A DNA stretch of 64,000 nucleotides from Branchinecta lynchi (lineage: Eukaryota > Arthropoda > Branchiopoda > Anostraca > Branchinectidae): positions 24,019,464 through 24,083,463 of the forward strand of contig JAKZAP010000007.1 of the NCBI GenBank assembly GCA_023053575.1. The letters are read 5' to 3'. Below the pieces are notes generated by a model. The model had not been told where the DNA came from and did no database searches. It saw only the letters and a list, made by a program, of their open reading frames with translations. Shown piece by piece: positions 53,892 through 63,246 of this stretch. How positions within the stretch are numbered: the first letter of the stretch is position 1; each line of letters begins with the position of its first letter. The position numbers and the translations under genes were made by a program.

Positions 53892-55487
53892 AGCTGCGTT
53901 CGTTGCGCTCCGGTCTGTCTCTGGTTTTTAGTCACCAGTGTCCGGTTCTTCTCTTAAAACGCGTTCTTTTGGTTCACCTGTGAGTTGATGAAAACCGGCT
54001 AACTCCTCGCTGCAGCAGGGCTCACGAGCAGGTTCTGGTTAGTCCGCACCGGTGAGATAAACCGGACACTTGGTTAGTGCAAAAACGGGTTATAAGACTG
54101 GTGAGAAGTCACCGGTGGATGCAAAAACGGCTTATAAGAACAAGACCAAAGGTGTCGATGGGATCCCAAAAATCTAAGATTTGATCCAGACAACTGGGTC
54201 TTGTCTTAGCCAGATCCAGTCTTCGCCAGACTCTTTGAACATTTTTACAATTAAAATTCAGAAACAGATTAAGGCCAAATAGCTAATCACCTGAGAAAAC
54301 CAAGTTCAGATTTGGGTTCAGCATGTGTGTTTACCCCTATAAGTCATATCTGTTATGACGAAAACTTCCTGCCACTTCTGCCAATTTCCCGGTTCCGGCC
54401 GAACTCCAGAACTACTTGTCCGGCGAAAAAAGAAAGCTCAAAGACGAAATCAGGGTATCTTCTTTCCCCAGTAATGAACATCTAATCAACTTCAAATAGA
54501 AATTTAGCTTATAACAAATTTTCCGATTCCAGCCGGAATTCCGGTCGAACTATATGTCCGGGTAAAAAACGATTGTCACACAGGGACTCAGCATCTCTTC
54601 TTACCCCTAAATCGCTTATCTAATCAACTAGAAATAAAACTTTGACTTCCAACAGTTTTCCGGTTTTGGCCGGATTCCGGACGAACTACATGTCCGGGTA
54701 GAAACTTGTTTTCACATAAGTGTTCAGCATGTCTTCTTGCCCTAAATCGAACATCTAATCAACTCCAAATAAAACTTTTAATTTTGACAAACTTTCCGGT
54801 TTGGGCCGGATTCCGGTCGAAATACTTGTCCGTCGAGAAAATAGTTTTCACCATCTTCTTCAGCATGTCTTCCTACCCCTAAATCGAACATCTAATCAAT
54901 TTCAAATAAAACTTTTACTTTCAACAAACTTTCCGGTTTGGACCGGATTCCGGGCGAAATACTTGTCCGTCGAGAAAATAATTTTGACCATCGTCTTCAG
55001 CATGTCTTCCTACCCCTAAATCGAACATCTAATCAACTTCAAATAAAACTTTTACTTTCAACAAACTTTCCGGTTTTGGCCGGATTCCGGGCGAACTACT
55101 TGTCCGTTGACAAAATGGTTTTCACCATCGTGTTCAGCATGTCTTCTTACCTCATAATCGACTATCACATTAGCTGTTTCAAAATATTTTGTTTGTCCCT
55201 TAATTTGAATCCCCTCCCCCACCCCTAAATGTAGAGCTACAAAGCCCATCTACGAACTTGACTGGTCCGACGACCCAACGAACCCTCACACCAATTTTCA
55301 TCAAAATATCTCATTCCCTTCGAGAGTTATCGTGCTTACAGACGGACGGACAGACGGACGGACGGACGGACGGACGGACGGACAGACGGACAACTTTTGC
55401 GATGTCATAGGTATCCCTCCACTTACGTTTTGGGATCCCAAAAACCGGAGACCACCGGTGAGAACTCCCGTGACAAAGAACGCAGCT
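53892..55487. mobile_element. Inverted-ended MITE split by a family A element
   Basis: AGCTGCGTTCGTTG at the left and CAAAGAACGCAGCT at the right are inverted. Both arms hold CACCGGT motifs. Without the inserted 54140-55443 element it would be about 290 bp. AAA flanks both ends. Confidence 0.6.
54140..55443 (-). mobile_element. Helentron-like family A element, copy 4
   Basis: Plus-strand ends are ACAAGACCAAAGGTGTCGAT and ACGTTTTGGGATCCCAAAA. It has about 137-bp core units and the microsatellite GACGGACGGACAGACGGACG (55340-55390). It is inserted in a small MITE. It differs from copies 1 and 3 by scattered substitutions and core-unit number. Confidence 0.88.
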
Positions 55488-56019
55488 AAAGATTGGGAGA
55501 CGGAGGTTCTTGTGATTATTTGTTCTTGCTGGTTTGAATGAAAAGAAAAATGAAGGGGGCACCGGGACTTCCAGTGCTTTGCGTCCCAGGGATCAATCAA
55601 TCAATTTCATTTCAACGTTAATACCACTAGGCTAACACGGGGGGGATTGGAAAAACAAACACTCACTAACAATACAAATAAAACACAAACTAACAAACAG
55701 TAAGTACGAAACGAACATGAATAAAGTAGAGTTAAAATGTTTAGAGTGAAATACGGATGCCGTTTTTTAAGGATTGCTCACATAAGGATGTTAACCGCTT
55801 TTTCTGTTAATGTTGCCTCATTAAAGTTGTTCGTGTCTTTATCTTTTCGTGTGATATTTATCGTATTTATTTAAATCCACGTAACATCTTTTCCAATTCT
55901 TTAGTTTCGTAATTTTGGGGCTATGACTCCTCCACTCAGTGACGTTAATTTTATCGTCGACGTCATTAAAGTCACCTACTCTTTCCTTAAAGCACAACTC
56001 TTACTAGAAATGATCTTTT

Positions 56020-56557
56020 CACGATGAAATGACCCTTTAAATGCTTTTCACGGAAGTGTTCAGCATGTCTTTTCACCCTAAATCGAACATTTAATCAACT
56101 TCAAATGAAAGTTTTATTCTTAACCTACTTTCCGGTTTTTGACGGATTCCGGGCGAACTACTTGTCCGGCGAGAAAATAGTTTTCATCATCGTGTTAAGC
56201 ATTGGTCAGAATAAAGTGGAATGACTTAAGTGGACAAACTAAAGTGGAAAGACTAAAGTGGACAGACTAAAGTCGACACACTAAAGTGGAAAGACTAACC
56301 CCTTAAGTTAAGTTAACTTAACTTAAGTTAACTTAACTTAACTTACCCCTTAAGACTATCACATTAGCTGTTTAAAGATCTTTTGTTTGTCCCTTAATTT
56401 GAACCCTCTCCCGCACCAGCAAATATAGGGCTACAGAGCCCATATACGAACTCGAGCGTACCCTTGACCCAAAGAACCCTCATCCAAGCTTCATCAAAAT
56501 ATGTCATTCCCTTCGAGAGTTATCGCGCTCACAGACGGACGGACAGACGGATCCCAA
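56020..56557 (-). mobile_element. Decayed family A copy with a new internal satellite
   Basis: One core unit (ACTTTCCGGTTTTTGACGGA) and a terminal part (CACATTAGCTGTTTAAAGAT, then ACAGACGGACGGACAGACGG running directly into ATCCCAAAAA) flank an unrelated short satellite at 56213-56345. Confidence 0.6.
56213..56345. repeat. 14-bp satellite plus TTAAC palindromic tract
   Basis: About six copies of AAAGTGGACAGACT-like units are followed by alternating TTAAGTTAAC motifs, which are self-complementary. It sits inside the decayed family A copy. Confidence 0.7.
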
Positions 56558-56868
56558 AAACAGACAACTTGCGAGAGTTGAGATAAACATTTAGCTTCGT
56601 AACTGTATGTTTATGCAGGGGGGGGGGGGGGGGGGGTCAGATTAAGACGCGGAAAAAATTTGTTCTTAAGGGTAATTAGATTTTGCCGTGCCCCCCTGTT
56701 CCGCCGCTTAACGCAGAACAGTCTTTAGTGTGGATACATTGCAATGCAGTAATGTTCATTAACCTATTCCTAAGTACAAACTGAGAGCGTGTTCCATCCT
56801 ACTTACCGTAGTTACTACGCATGACGTCACGAATCCTGGCTTTTTGCCGTCAAGGCTGGAACGATTTT

Positions 56869-59633
56869 TATGGCACTTGAGCATACTCAAGTGCCATATA
56901 GCGATCGTAATTTCTGTCGGTCTGTCGGTCTGTCGTTCTGTCGTTCTGTCGGTCTGTCCAGGTTTTGCTAGTTTGGGCACTTCCACACAAGCTAGGACGA
57001 TGAAACTTCACAGGCATATCAGGGACCCGACCAGATCAACTTACAAATAATCACTTCCCCAATCCAACTTTCCCCGGATCCGGGAGTCCGGAAACTATAA
57101 AGTAAAACGGGAGCAAAAAGTAAAATGGGAGCAAAACAAAGCGCTGGCCGAGCGCGGGATCGAACCAGGAACCTTTGGGTTGACAGTCCAGTATTCTACC
57201 ACTGAGCTATGCGACGATGTATCAAAAAGCGAATGTGGAATTACGTTTATAGAGGGTCAGTCCAAGTCAAACAAATCTAGTGAAACGTTTGGCAGGAATA
57301 TCAGCGAACCGACCAGATTAACTTGGATATAATCATATTCCGGATCCGATCATAGTGGGGGGAGTGGAGGAATGGGAAATCCTGAAACTATTAACATGCA
57401 TAACTTTGGAAAGGGTAATCAGACATACGTGAAACTTGACCTTTGTGTTGCCAGTCCAGTTTTCTACCACTGAGCCATGCCATGATGTATAAAAAGCGAA
57501 TGCGAGAATAGATACGGTTTAAAGATGGTCAGTCCAAGTCAAACAAATCTAGTGAAACACTTAGCAGGAATATCAGGGAACCGACCAGATTAACTTGGAT
57601 ATAATAATATTCCGGATACGATCATAGTGGGGGGAGTGGAGGGATGAGAAATCCGGAAACGACGGTCTGTCGGTCTGTCCCGGTTTTGCTAGTTTGGGCA
57701 CTTCCACATAAGCTAGGACGATGAAACTTGGCAGGCGTATAAGGGACCGAACCAGATTAACATGGAAACAGTCACTTCCCCGATCCGGCCATCGTGGGAG
57801 GGGGGGGGGGGGTGGAGCAACAAGAAATCCTGAAACTAGTAACATGCATAACTTTAGAACGGGTAATCGGACTTGCGTGAAACTTGACATATGTCAAGAA
57901 CAATTGCCGATAACTGGGGGGGGGGGCTGGAGGGGGGCACCCAAAACCTCGTGAAACGCTTCCACATAAGCTAGAATGATGAAACTTGGCAGGCGTGTTG
58001 GGAAACCGACCAGATTAACTTGGAAATAATCACTTCCCCGATCCGGCCATCTTGGGGGCAGTGGAGGGATGGGAAATCCGGAAAGTAGTAGCATGCCTAA
58101 CTTTTGAACGGGTAATCAGATATGCCTGAAACTTGACATATGTCAAGAACAAGTGCTTCAGAAGCTCAATTTCAAATCCGGACCAGATCCGATAACTTGG
58201 GGGGGGGGGCTGGAGGGGGCACCGGAAATCTCATGAAACGCTTCCACATAAGCTAGGACAAAGAAATTTGGCAGGCATATCAGGGAACCGACCAGAAGAA
58301 CTTGGAAATAATCACTTTCCCCATCCGGTCATTGTGGGAGGAGCGAAGGGATGGGAAATCCGGAAACTAGTAACATGCATAACTTTGGAACGGGTAATCA
58401 GACATGCAAGAAACTTGACATATGTCAAGAACAAGTGCTTCAGATGCTCAGTTTCAAATCCAGACCAGATCCGATCACTGGGGGGGGGGAGCTGGAGGGG
58501 CAACCTGAAGTCTGGTGAAACGATTCCAAATAAGGTAGCACAATAAAACTTGACAAGCATATGAGGAAACCAACCAGATTAACATGGAAATAATCGCTTC
58601 CCCGATCCTCCTATCGCGGTGGGGGGTGGGGGGGGGTGGAGGGAAGGGGAATCCGGAAACTAGAAACATACATAACTCTGGAATGGATAATCGGACATGC
58701 ATAAAACTTGACAATTGTGAAGAACGAGTGTCTCAGATTTTCAATTTCAAATCTGGACCAAATCCGAAGAGAGGGGGATTAGAGGGGGGACCGGAAATGT
58801 CGTGAAATGCTTAGGGTCGATGGATCGGGATGTCACAGTAGAGGGGTTGGAAAGGGTTTTCCCGGATTTCCGGTGATCACGAGTTAGGGTACTTCGAGGG
58901 GTACTTCCACATGTACTAGGACCATGAAACTTGGCAGACATATTCGGTACTCTTCCAGGTCAACTTGAAAATAGTTCTTTTCCCGATCCGATGATCATGG
59001 GGGAGATTCTATTGACATGCATAACTTTGGAACAGGTGATCAGACGTGCATGAAACTTGTCAAGTGTCAAGAACAAGTGACTCAGATGATCAATTTCAAG
59101 TCTGGAACGGATCTGATAACATCGGGAGGAGCTGAAGGCGGGGGGGGGGGGGGGAAATCTCTTGAAGCGCTTAGAGTCGAGAGATTGGGATGGGACTTGG
59201 AGGGAAGCACAAGCGTAAGCCATAGATACATTGTAGAGGCTTAACGGCCTGCCACTCAATTTGCAAATATATTATTATTGTTGACAAAACAGGACCGATC
59301 GTGTCACAGTGGGGGGAGTTGGAGGGGGTTTTCCCTAATTCCGATGATCACGAGTTAGGGTACTTCCAGATGTGCTATGACCGTGAAACTTTGCAGGCAT
59401 GTTAGGGACTCTATTAAATTGGCTTGAAAATATAGTCCCTCCCCCGATCCGATCATCGTTGGAGGAAGATACAGTTGTCAATGAGTGGTATAACCATTTC
59501 AGATCTACTAGATCAAGCCCATTTTCTGATGAAATGAATATCGGGAGAGAGATCCAGCCTTGAAAACTGCAAACCGTATCTGACAAACATGCTAACTGTT
59601 CTTACAAGTGCCATATGAGCTTTCAGCTCTTGT
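56869..59633 (+). mobile_element. Helentron-like family B element, copy 2 (nested)
   Basis: Starts TATGGCACTTGAGCATACTC then AAGTGCCATATAGCGATCG: an inverted repeat whose second arm, CAAGTGCCATA, recurs 31-34 bp before the 3' end. A GTCGGTCTGTCGGTCTGTCG microsatellite follows. Core units of about 260-285 bp start near 57700, 57959, 58244 and 58527 (CTTCCACATAAGCTAGGA). It ends CAAGTGCCATATGAGCTTTC then AGCTCTTGT with hairpin GAGCT-TTC-AGCTC. Boundaries are fixed by the interrupted MITE. Confidence 0.87.
57143..57214 (-). repeat. tRNA-like sequence within family B, partly duplicated
   Basis: The minus strand has CATAGCTCAGTGGTAGAATA and GGTTCCTGGTTCGATCCCGC, as in a tRNA, with a loop that would present GTC. 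Acceptor and anticodon stems pair poorly. The D-arm half recurs at about 57445-57485 in a local duplication of roughly 280 bp. It is probably a SINE or tRNA fragment captured by the element. Confidence 0.5.
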
Positions 59634-59848
59634 TCTAATTTCCAGCAGGATCTCACGCCACGGGCGAATCCGACCAATCACGTTATAGAGATGCGTAGTT
59701 ACTACGCTTACTATGCTCCCGAGCATGGTAAGCAAATAGTAACTATTATTATTCCGACACGGTCAGCGTAGTAACTTTTCGTGAGGATGGATGTTAGAAG
59801 GGTGGAACACGCTCTGAATGTTAACCTTAGCTATTACTAGAGCACTTA

Positions 59849-60153
59849 GAGCGTGTTCCATCCTACTTACCGTAGTTACTACGCATGACGTCACGAATTC
59901 TGGCTTTTTGCCGTCAAGGCTGGAACGATTTTTCTATTTTCCAGAAGGATCTCACGCCAGGGGCGAATCCGACCAATCACGTTCCAGAGATGCGTAGTTA
60001 CTACGCTTACCACGCTCCCGAGCATGGTAAGCAAATAGTAACTATTAGTTACTATTCCGACAAGGTTGGAACGGTCAGCGTAGTAACTTTTCGTGAGGAT
60101 GGAACGGAAATAGTAACTAATAGTAACTATTGTTACAAGGGTGGAACACGCTC
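59849..60153. mobile_element. MITE with GAGCGTGTTCC ends (copy 7)
   Basis: GAGCGTGTTCCATCCTACTT and AAGGGTGGAACACGCTC, flanked by TTA (59846-59848 and 60154-60156). It is a complete 305-bp copy lying 31 bp from copy 6. Confidence 0.92.
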
Positions 60154-60611
60154 TTAACAGATTGTTTGCCTTTGGTCCCCGTCCCGGTACCGAAATAGTG
60201 ACATGCTGTACCTGGACAGGGCTGGGCCAGGTTCGGCATTTCAGACAAACCTCAGAAAAATCGCATTTCTCAGAGCAGGATAAGAACAGGAAGGACCATG
60301 TTTTTCTAAGAGCTTGGTCACAATTGGCTCTTTTCCAGGCTTTAGTAGGAAAAGAACAAGATACAACCGATTCTGAATGTTGTCGTATTAAATTCAGGAG
60401 ATCAGTTAGAGCGAAACAGCGTGCATTATTATGTAACAGGAACCCTAATTGACTCCTAATTATAGTCTGCTCATTATCTCCAAGCTGTCACAAAGACTAT
60501 CAGATCTCACGTCCCCTAGGGATTTTCAGCTGTTAGTCGAATAGGTGGCTTTTTGAGTCCAGTTTGACCAAGCTCTAAGCTTGCAGAACATGGACAAGCA
60601 AGAGTGAATCA

Positions 60612-61363
60612 AGAGTAATTTGCCCTGCAGGAGTATTAGTCTAAAAAATTGCCGAACATGGGCCTTTCTCACCTAGATATACTCGTTCATCTACACCAGG
60701 AAGTCTGACTAAAATTCACCTTTGGGATCCCATCGAAACCTTAGGTCTTGTATTTAATGATGAAAAACGATCAAGGATAACGGGAAGAAGAGTAGTAATA
60801 GTGCAAATACCGTATTTCCTTTAATATTCCTTTAGCCTAACGGACAGTGTGATAGAAAATAAAAAAAAACGGAGTAATTTGCCCTGCAGAAATATTAGTC
60901 TAACAATGTGCCGAACATGGGCCTTTCTCATCTAGATATACTCGTTCATCTGTTCCAGGAAGTCTGACAAAAATTCACCTTTGTGATCCAACCGAAACCT
61001 TTGGTCTTGTATTTAATGATGAAAAACGATCAAGGATAACGGGAACAGTGTTGCAACTGGTCGCAGAATTCTGTAATTTGTCACAGACTACTTCGACAAA
61101 GCGAGCCAGAATTCTACGATCTATAAGACCACTAACAGAGCAAAAGCATATGGTGATGAATCTGAAGAAGCCAGATTTGTCGTTATTAATTGCTTAAAAC
61201 AGACCGAGTTTCAAGGGCGCCAGAATGCCACAGGTTTTTGCGGCAAAATATCACGGGTCCCGTCAGAGAAAAGTGGCAACACTGAACGGGAAGAAGAGTA
61301 GATTAGTAGTGTAAATACCGCATTTCCTTTAATATCCTTTAGCTCAACGGACAGTGTGATGAG
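60612..61363. repeat. Local segmental duplication
   Basis: 60612-60860 and 60871-61363 share GAGTAATTTGCCCTGCAG, ATGGGCCTTTCTC, ATGATGAAAAACGATCAAGG and CTCAACGGACAGTGTGAT in order. Each contains a family A 3'-end relic (TTTGGGATCCCATCGAAACC; TTTGTGATCCAACCGAAACC). The second copy has gained a 239-bp MITE. Confidence 0.8.
61046..61284. mobile_element. hAT-type MITE with perfect 8-bp TSD and empty sister site
   Basis: Inverted ends CAGTGTTGCAACT and AGTGGCAACACTG, flanked by AACGGGAA at 61038-61045 and 61285-61292. The sister duplicate at about 60776 reads straight through AACGGGAAGAAGAG, an empty site. Confidence 0.92.
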
Positions 61364-62027
61364 CCGGAAGCAGTGTGGAAGTATTTGCTTCGGACAAAGA
61401 GCAACTAATGGGCTTGACGAGATTGTCATTTCTTCCTGTCAACTTGTATATCGACGCATTCCTTATCAAGAAGTTATGATAATGTTGAAAAAATTCCAGC
61501 TCATCAGTCATACTGTCAGCGTGGTGAAATGTACAGATAAACCTTATGGGACTTTAGATCAAGTTTTCTACAAAAAATGTCTCAGGTTGGAAATTTTTTG
61601 TATCGTATGCTCACCTTTTGGCTGGTCGACGGCGGACACATACAAAGTAGAGTTTGAAATCAAATATGTTCACCGACGACTGGATCGTACGCCGTCTCAA
61701 GCACACGTTACGGGCAAGCTTCCTAACAGATTTACAGAACTCCTACTTAAATTGTCCTAGATGACGGGAAGTTCACCGGTTCTCATTTTCAAGACTGCAC
61801 ATACTTGCAACATAAAAAAAAAAATAATATCCAGGTCTCTGTCACACCTTAGGAACTGTCGTACTTGAACGGCCTTTTTGAGATTAAAAACTGTTTTTTC
61901 CTGTTTCACTTTCGTAATTGTTTAATTTCCATTTCACTTTTGTGATTTCTAGAATTATAGAATAGAGAATAATTTTATTTCGCCGAAAATGGTTTTCTTT
62001 GTTCACACAAAGCATTATTATTATTAA

Positions 62028-62337
62028 TAAGCCTTGTAGAAATACTCTTTCAAACAAATTTGGAGCTAAGATAACGTGTTGTCCCCAGATAGCCCACCTA
62101 TTCCTCCCTCCCCTCCCGTCTTTCGTGCGTCGGTCCGAGAGGAATACTGGCAATCAGTTTTCCCCATATCCCGCTAATTCTTCTACCCAATTTATACGTA
62201 GTTACATCCCATCATTTATTTCTGGTAATTTCTTGTAAGTGTATTAGTTAATTTGTTTCTTGTGTGTCTGTGTATTTTGCAAATTTCCTTTTCTAGCTTT
62301 TAGCTATTCGGATTAAACGTGATTGATTGATTGATTG
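62028..62337 (+). pseudogene. LINE tail
   Basis: Encodes RNTLSNKFGAKITCCPQ, then RRSERNTGNQFSPYPANSS and PSFISGNFL, followed by a 3' UTR ending GTGATTGATTGATTGATTG. It is a plus-strand copy of the tail family. Confidence 0.75.
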
Positions 62338-62655
62338 CACAGGACACATTGTGACTTTTCAAGGTTTTTGTATGGCTCTTGCCCTTCGGCCAAGTTTCCA
62401 TGTTCTGTGCCGGTGTCCAGAGCTTTCTCGGTTAAGAAGGGAATTATTGGGAGGTGAGGTTATGTTACTCCCCGACATCTTAAACAGCACGACGCCAAGC
62501 GTTATATGTAAAATGCAGATTTGTTGACGGTGAGGCGAAATTTTGAGAGAGCGATAGCGAAGTTTAGTTCATGTAAAGTTATTTTGTGTTGTTGTTTTAT
62601 ATGCACTTTCTTGTATATGGCCTTTGGCTTTGAACACAATTATTATTATCATAGC
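62338..62655 (+). pseudogene. LINE C-terminal fragment, second family
   Basis: Encodes FHVLCRCPELSRLRRELLGG then EVMLLPDILNST, alignable to the 41.6-41.9 kb fragment (CHLLTDCPGVKEIRDSFFGG). It ends in a TTATTATTATCAT tract directly after the preceding LINE tail. Confidence 0.5.
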
Positions 62656-63010
62656 GATCGCAGTTTTTGACCGTCCGTCAGACGGTCGGTCCGGGTTTTG
62701 CTAGTTTGGGGGCTTCCACATAAGTTAGGACGATGAAACTTGGCATACATATCAAGGACCCGACCAGACTAACTTAAAAAAAGACACTTACTTTCGAACG
62801 GGTGATCGGACCTTTAATGAAACTTGATATTTGAAAAGACCTCGTGTCTCAGATGACGAAATTCAGTTCCGGACCGGATCCGGTGACTTTGGAGTTGGAT
62901 GGAGGGAACCGGAAATCTTGAGAAACGCTTGGAGTGGAGGGATCAGATGAAGCTTGGTAGGGTGGACAAGCGCAAGTCCTAGATATATCGTGGACACAAC
63001 CGGACCAGAC
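62656..63010 (+). mobile_element. Family B 5'-end fragment
   Basis: ATAGCGATCGCAGTTTTTGA, then CCGTCCGTCAGACGGTCGGT and TTCCACATAAGTTAGGACGA, then one core block. The 3' end is absent. Confidence 0.65.
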
Positions 63011-63246
63011 CCGTCATTTCAGCAAAACCTAGGGGGGGGCAAAGAATTTTCAACCCCTAGGACCATCATTTCACTGAAAAATCCGGGGTGGGGGTATTTC
63101 CAGACACGTTTTTGTTTAGTGATAGCCGTGTATCCTTTGCCTAAAGGTAAAATTCGGCAGTTTTATTGCAAGTCTAGATTTCTATAAACTAGTACAAAAA
63201 GGGTAAGAAAAAGGAATTGCTAACACGAATTTCCATATAAAAAGAA

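Larger units (their letters stand above)
56785..59814. mobile_element. MITE with GAGCGTGTTCC ends (copy 6), split by a family B element
   Basis: The left part is 56785-56868 and the right part 59634-59814. The flanks are TGA on both sides (56782-56784 and 59815-59817). Joining GGAACGATTTT to TCTAATTTCCAGCAGG restores the layout of the intact copies. Confidence 0.88.

Noticed and set aside
50894..55249. Recurring 60-100-codon frames in the family A copies
   Set aside because: They repeat with the 137-bp core and have no known domain; they arise from tandem repetition in an element without a transposase.
61356..61760. 134-codon open frame
   Set aside because: No recognised motif, partly overlaps a segmental duplication, and no splice or tail context; not reported as a gene.
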